From Datisca glomerata (Eukaryota > Streptophyta > Magnoliopsida > Cucurbitales > Datiscaceae), in NCBI GenBank assembly GCA_003255025.1, contig QANY01005078.1, positions 496,001-560,000 on the forward strand: DNA of 64,000 nt, given 5' to 3'. The stretch's first letter is position 1, and each line of letters begins with the position of its first letter. This document shows, piece after piece, positions 59,324 to 64,000 of this stretch. A program made the position numbers and the translations under genes. Under the pieces are notes generated by a model that saw nothing but the letters and a program-made list of their open reading frames with translations, searched no databases and was not told the origin of the DNA.

Positions 59324-60393
59324 GTCTCTGCTTCGAGCTTCGAGTTCAGTCTACAGGTTTGCCTAATGGTGAAACTGGGAGAGAGTTACAGAAAGATGAA
59401 AAATGTGTTCCTGCTTCTGAATCGAGGGGTGCACGTGCGGTGATGGTGGTGGATGTGGATCGTTTGACTCCGATGCCGGTGGAGGAGGTGGCGAACAAAT
59501 AATAGGACATGTTTCACACTCACTGATTCACAGTAGACCAGAAAACTCGGATGCTCCTTTTGTAAAACAATATGAAAAATCTTATGATTCAAAGCCTGAG
59601 AAACCATGAGAAGAGTTTTCTTTCAGTAAATGCCAAATTGTAGCAGTTGCCCTGTTTTGATGATTTGATACCAGGATTTGGAGGTAGTAGTCCCCCTGGT
59701 AACTGGTATAAATTAGGTGTGCAGTCTGATAGGAATTTTTGAATAATTAAAACAATTATATGTTAGCTGGAAGTATGGAAATTTGTTTTGAAACTGATAT
59801 AGACGGTTGTTTTGATCACATATGCAGTGTCGATAACTAGAAATTTGCAGCAAAGCAGTTTTTGAAGAGTTATCCTGAAGACCTTATTGTTCACTGTAAG
59901 TCTCATAATCTTTACACACTCTCTTTGTCAGTAAATTAATCTTTGAACTCAACGAAAGGTTTAGTGACCGAATATAGTTATATAGTAATGGCAACAACTT
60001 GGATTAGCTAACTGCAACGTATTGGTTTTCAATTCCCTATGTAGCCTCACGTTCTATCTTATATTTATTATACTGAAACGCACACAAATGCCCCATGGTG
60101 GAGGTCTGATTAGAATTGAGTTTGCAATTAAAAATTTATTAGGAATCTAATTTGTGGTTGAATGTTTATTAGGAATCCGATTTGTGTTAAAATGGAAAAA
60201 TGAATTTTTTTTCATTTTCTTATTTCGATAATGATTGTAAACTTGTATTTTAATGAAAAGTTATAATGCAGTTTTATATCTTGGTATTTCTCTTCATTTC
60301 TTTCATACATATGTGTGTGTATGCATGTATATTAAAATAATATAAAATACACCGTACACAAAAACATGAGCGGAACCAATGACCCCACTGAAG

Positions 60394-60975
60394 CTAAGTC
60401 GTGCCTTCGCCTCTGATTATCCCCCTCTCTTCTCTCTCTTGGCTCTCTCTTTCTCGCGCCGGACAACCATTATCCCACCCACTCCTCTCTCTCTTAGCTC
60501 TGTCTTTCTCCATCCACATCTGTGATTTAGGTCTCACAATACTTGGTACTGCTACTTGATTACTGAATTTAAACCATGGGAGTACTTGCAGAGAATCAGC
60601 ACAAACAGGACACCGACCAATTGCCTTCAATTGAGACCAAAAGTCTTCTTCTTGAGTATCATCCAAGCTGCGTATTAAAAAATCCATACTGCCTCCTCCA
60701 AACAATATTATATTATGAGATGATGCTATGCGACTGTCTTCTGCTCTAAAATGACAATGTATACACAGTTCCAAATGACCAAAACGTGACTGTCTGCTGC
60801 CTTCTCCCTTGCTTCGGGTTCGTTCATCTTTTTCATTCTTCTGAGTTCTTCCTTCACTTTTCTGCTTCCCGAAAGTCCTATGAGTATGAGTTCTTCCTTC
60901 TCCTTTCTCCTCCGCGTCGTTTTTGTAAATTACAACTTGTAAGGAAGCTCTACCACAGAATTTTATATAAATCAA
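60394..60975 (-). CDS. Unrecognised open frame with Cys pairs
   Basis: 193-codon minus-strand frame, conceptual only. The ends are low complexity. The middle (about 60520-60800) looks more like real exon: LELCIHCHFRAEDSRIAS, then FGGGSMDFLIRSLDDTQEED, then IGRCPVCADSLQVLPWFKF. Two CxxC pairs about 55 residues apart could bind zinc. I do not recognise the family. It lies inside the insertion at 58692-61335, so it may be a captured gene fragment. Confidence 0.3.
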   Translation of the reverse strand: MIYIKFCGRASLQVVIYKNDAEEKGEGRTHTHRTFGKQKSEGRTQKNEKDERTRSKGEGSRQSRFGHLELCIHCHFRAEDSRIASSHNIILFGGGSMDFLIRSLDDTQEEDFWSQLKAIGRCPVCADSLQVLPWFKFSNQVAVPSIVRPKSQMWMEKDRAKRERSGWDNGCPARERESQEREERGIIRGEGTT

Positions 60976-61335
60976 ACAACCATTATGCGTCTTAGTTCAG
61001 TGCTCATTCGTCTGAAATTTGGGGTTAAGGTTGAATCTATGTTTATGAATCTGTTTAGGATTGAATGTCTGAAATTTGTCTCAAAAATTCTGAATCTGAA
61101 GCTGTATATATGAATATGTGAATCTAAATTTGTGTAATTTGTTAAATTTGTGAATTTGATTCTGAATCTGAAAATTTATGCATATGAATTTGTGAATCTG
61201 ATAGTGTGAATTTGAATCTGAAGTTGAACCGCCGAATCGAACCATATGTCACGGTTCGGTTTGGTTCATATGAGATTCACGATTTAGTTTGGTTCAATTT
61301 ATAGCTTAACCAAAATTTCTGTTCGGTTCAATTCA

Positions 61336-62202
61336 TGAATTTCTTGAATCATGAGTCTTTTATATTGTGCTACGATCACTTCATACTGAAAAAATCTAGG
61401 CAACAATTTGAAAATAAAAATCAAGAAACAACTTTCTTTATTACTAAATTAGAAGAACAACATACTAAAATATATTTAGAGCAACACTGAATTGAAAACA
61501 AATGAATCATTTCTACCAAAACAAATGAATCATTTCTACCAAAACCACGTAGTTTTATATATCGATTCCTAGTTAACTTGCCTTACTTAGCTAGTTAGTT
61601 TTCTTCCGCTCTCCCTTCGTCATCCCTGTCTCTTCCCCTCATCCCTCCTCATTGGTCTATCTCTCCTCTCTTTTTTCTGTTGGTATGTCTTGTCTATCTT
61701 CATATTACTTCTGTCGTCAGTACTTCTATTCTTTATACCTCTCATCCTCTCTATATGTCCATAACATGGCCACTTAAGAAGCATGGACTTTGACACGTGA
61801 TACGGATATAACACGACGCGTCAGTTTAAAAAAAGTAAGATGCGGGGATATATATTATATATTATATATATAATATTATTTAAAAGTATGAAAATAGATA
61901 TTCACATAAAAATTAATTACATTATTGGTCATACCAAAAAATTTAATTAAAATAGATTACTAGGGTATTTTTGTTAGAAACTTAAAATTCTCAATTTTCT
62001 TTTCATTGTTGCAGGATGATCAGAACCGACCAGGCATTGGTTCGTGTTGCATGGTTCTGTCTCAGCAAAACTAAAACAGGCAAAGTGATGGAGTTTCAGA
62101 TTTCAAATGGTTCACTTATTCAACAAAGCCTATGTTAAAAACTTGAGACTATAGTCTAAATCCTATTCTTAGGTCGTATCCTCATTAATTGCTTGAGATA
62201 AC
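61336..62202. other. 5' flank of the intact PPR gene
   Basis: Shared in part with 54810-55498. It includes a 55-bp (AT)-rich block at 61850-61880 and a GCAGGATGATCAGAACC word near 62010 also present upstream of copy 2. No promoter element could be assigned. Confidence 0.5.
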
Positions 62203-63732
62203 ATGATATTAAAGTCATTGGTACCAATCATTGCTGCCAAACAACTTAGTCAAATTCATGCTCAACTTATTAAGAACCCAAAACCCCACATCTTAAATCC
62301 TATATTAGGACTTTTATCAAAAAGCTCCAACCCACAAGATGCTCTTTTCCTATATAACCAAATGCTTAACCATCCAACTTCCCACAACCATTACACATTC
62401 ACATATGTACTCAAGGCATGTTCCTTGGTACATGCTTCCCATAAGGGCCTTGAAATCCACGCACATGTGATAAAATCTGGTCATTTTTCTGACATCTTTA
62501 TTCAAAACTCCTTGCTTTATTTTTATCTCGTAGAGAGTGAAATTTTCTCTGCATGCAAAATATTTAATTCCATACCTTACCCGGATGTTGTTTCGTGGAC
62601 TTCTATCATTTCTGGGCTTTCCAAGCTAGGTCTTGAGGAGGAAGCCATTTTTAAGTTTGCGTCTATGAATGTAAAGCCTAATTCAACCACTCTTGTTAGT
62701 GTTATCTCTGCTTGTTCTAGCATAAGAGCTCTAAGGCTTGGCAAGGCCATCCATGGGTATAGCTTCAGGAATTTGGATGGAAAAGGCATTATTTTGGACA
62801 ATGCTATGCTTGATTTCTACCTCAGATGTGGGTACATTGAGAATGCAGAGAAAATGTTTAGGGATATGCCTAAGAGAGATGTAGTGTCTTGGACTACTAT
62901 GGTCGGTGGCTATGTACAGTCTGGATTTTGTGAAGAGGCAGTGAGAGTATTCCAAGACATGGTGCGAACGGGGGAAGTTAAGCCCAATGAGGCTACTCTA
63001 GTTAATGTATTGTCAGCATGTTCTTCAATAGGTGCTTTGAGTTTGGGCCAGTTTGTACATTCCTACATCAGTTCACAACAAATTGAAGTCAATGGAAATG
63101 TAGGAAATTCTTTGATCAACATGTATACAAAATGCGGGGATGTTAAAATGGCCAGTTTAGTGTTCAAGATGCTAATACACAAGGATATCATATGTTGGAG
63201 CACAATTATTAGTGGCATGGCCATGAATGGCTATGGAAAGCAAGCTTTAGAACTTTTCTCACTCATGCTAGTTCATGGAGTTTCTCCTGATGATATTACC
63301 TTTCTCGGTTTGTTATCTGCTTGCAGCCACGCTGGATTGGTATATCATGGATTGATGTTTTTTAAAGCGATGAAAAGCATTTATCGAATCACTAACCGAA
63401 TGGAGCATTATGCATGCATGGTTGATATGTATGGTCGAGCGGGCTTTTTGATTGAAGCAGAGACGTTCATAAGAGAAATGCCGGTGGAGGCAGAGGGTCC
63501 AGTGTGGGGAGCTTTGTTAAATGCTTGTAAAATTCATGGAGATGAGAAAATGTTTGAGAAAGTTAAGCAGTGCCTTGTTAATAGTAAAGGTGTGAGTATT
63601 GGAACTTTTGTTTTGTTATCAAATAGTTATGCAGGCTCTAACAGGTGGGATGTTGCTAATAAGGTTCGTGATGTTATGAGAAGCTGTGGATTGAAGAAGA
63701 TTGCGGGATCTAGTTGGGTTGAGGTTAGTTAA
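62203..63732 (+). CDS. PLS-class PPR protein, E subgroup, intact
   Basis: 509 codons, no intron, ATG at 62203 and TAA at 63730-63732. PLS PPR proteins bind organellar RNA, one base per repeat, and E-subgroup members usually take part in C-to-U editing in mitochondria or plastids, recruiting a deaminase in trans. Residues 1-63 contain the QLSQIHAQLIK lead-in. PPR repeats run from about 64 to 432 (YTFTYVLKACS, PDVVSWTSIISGLSKLG, RDVVSWTTMVGGYVQSG, DIICWSTIISGMAMNGYG, TFLGLLSACSHAGLV). E1/E2 motifs span about 433-509 (GPVWGALLNACKIHGD; LLSNSYAGSNRWDVANKVR; LKKIAGSSWVEVS). There is no DYW domain. The start matches copies 1 and 2. No clear transit peptide is visible, though the Lys-poor N-terminus could still target. 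Three broken relatives lie upstream in the same orientation. The RNA target is unknown. Confidence 0.92.
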   Translation: MILKSLVPIIAAKQLSQIHAQLIKNPKPHILNPILGLLSKSSNPQDALFLYNQMLNHPTSHNHYTFTYVLKACSLVHASHKGLEIHAHVIKSGHFSDIFIQNSLLYFYLVESEIFSACKIFNSIPYPDVVSWTSIISGLSKLGLEEEAIFKFASMNVKPNSTTLVSVISACSSIRALRLGKAIHGYSFRNLDGKGIILDNAMLDFYLRCGYIENAEKMFRDMPKRDVVSWTTMVGGYVQSGFCEEAVRVFQDMVRTGEVKPNEATLVNVLSACSSIGALSLGQFVHSYISSQQIEVNGNVGNSLINMYTKCGDVKMASLVFKMLIHKDIICWSTIISGMAMNGYGKQALELFSLMLVHGVSPDDITFLGLLSACSHAGLVYHGLMFFKAMKSIYRITNRMEHYACMVDMYGRAGFLIEAETFIREMPVEAEGPVWGALLNACKIHGDEKMFEKVKQCLVNSKGVSIGTFVLLSNSYAGSNRWDVANKVRDVMRSCGLKKIAGSSWVEVS

Positions 63733-64000
63733 AGGTAGAATACTACTGCATCCTCACTCTTTCTACCAGAATCATATGGTAAAAAGTTCACTAGCCTAAT
63801 GATGAGATGGGATAGTTCCCACAATAGCAGTATAATTTTGAGAAATTGCTTTATAAAGATCCTTGAAAGTGAAAAAAAAATCAAAATTTATGGCATGTTT
63901 ACTTAATGAATTTGGATTACAAATCTTAAAGATTTAGATTATAAATCTAAATCCATATCTATTAAAATTAGATTAAAAAATTTATTTGGGATTCATAACA
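63733..64000. other. 3' flank of the intact PPR gene
   Basis: Matches the 3' flanks of the PPR pseudogenes (TCCTCACTCTTTCTACC, then GATGAGATGG). No gene. Confidence 0.7.

Larger units (their letters stand above)
58692..61335. mobile_element. 2.6-kb insertion in the PPR cluster with GGTTCGGTT-rich ends
   Basis: The sequence shared among PPR spacers stops near 58690 and resumes near 61336. Both edges (58714-58887 and 61228-61335) are dense in ACCGAAC/GGTTCGG, and TGAACCGAACTAAATCG at the left has a near match in inverted orientation at the right. The left edge TAGGAATATTC is close to the hAT-like edge at 2147 on the minus strand. The interior has a TC microsatellite and exon-like pieces but no transposase. 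Confidence 0.45.

Noticed and set aside
62577..62955. Minus-strand frames opposite the intact PPR gene and the same frames opposite its pseudogenes
   Set aside because: Shadows of the PPR coding frame; conservation follows from the sense gene.

Overview
The window is plant nuclear DNA, most likely from a eudicot. It is AT-rich and has spliced genes, a PLS-class pentatricopeptide repeat (PPR) gene, plant MULE, copia and gypsy transposons, and pieces of plastid DNA inserted into the nucleus. The species cannot be named from the sequence. Only two stretches look like functional host genes: the 3' end of a queuosine-salvage (DUF2419/Qng1) gene at 41-1212 and an intact 509-codon PPR gene at 62203-63732. 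Nearly everything between them is mobile DNA, mostly broken.

Layout. 1-1212: last two exons of the Qng1-like gene. 1532-2147: candidate hAT-like short element. 2363-8289: a complete but decayed Mutator-like element (MULE) with about 90-bp terminal inverted repeats and a perfect 10-bp target duplication. It carries a plus-strand transposase, a minus-strand DUF1985 (Ulp1-associated) gene, and arrays of ACACGAT/ATCGTGT palindromes in its non-coding spaces. 8300-10398: AT-rich, nothing recognised. 10404-16348: a minus-strand gag-only Ty3/gypsy-type element with 1-kb LTRs and target duplication GAATC; it holds three different repeat arrays. 16354-24489: non-coding repeat DNA with long palindromes and duplicated GTTTAC-TT-GTAAAC arrays. 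24880-33250: three decayed plus-strand copia fragments in a row, one split by a SINE-like insertion with target duplication GACTCAG.

33923-46552 is a three-level nest. A minus-strand copia (A) has LTR ends of the TA...TA type and target duplication CATCT. Inside it lies a gypsy-like solo LTR (X, 37369-45015, target duplication GAGTG/GAATG). Inside X lies a plus-strand copia (B, 40039-44847, target duplication GTGGT, perfect initiator-Met-tRNA primer site). Insertion order was A, then X, then B.

46599-48840: plastid pieces from distant parts of the plastid genome (rpoA, trnA-UGC 5' half, ndhD) joined together. 49385-52092: a 1.22-kb unit repeated 2.2 times, each full copy ending in a CACTA-like terminus with GTCGT subterminal repeats. 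52316-63732: a tandem PPR cluster of three pseudogenes followed by one intact copy; the last spacer is split by a 2.6-kb insertion with GGTTCGGTT-rich ends.

A theme not captured by gene names is that five unrelated repeat arrays in five contexts are all built from short monomers with dyad symmetry. The genes do not form a pathway; the window is a record of insertion, nesting and decay between two host genes.
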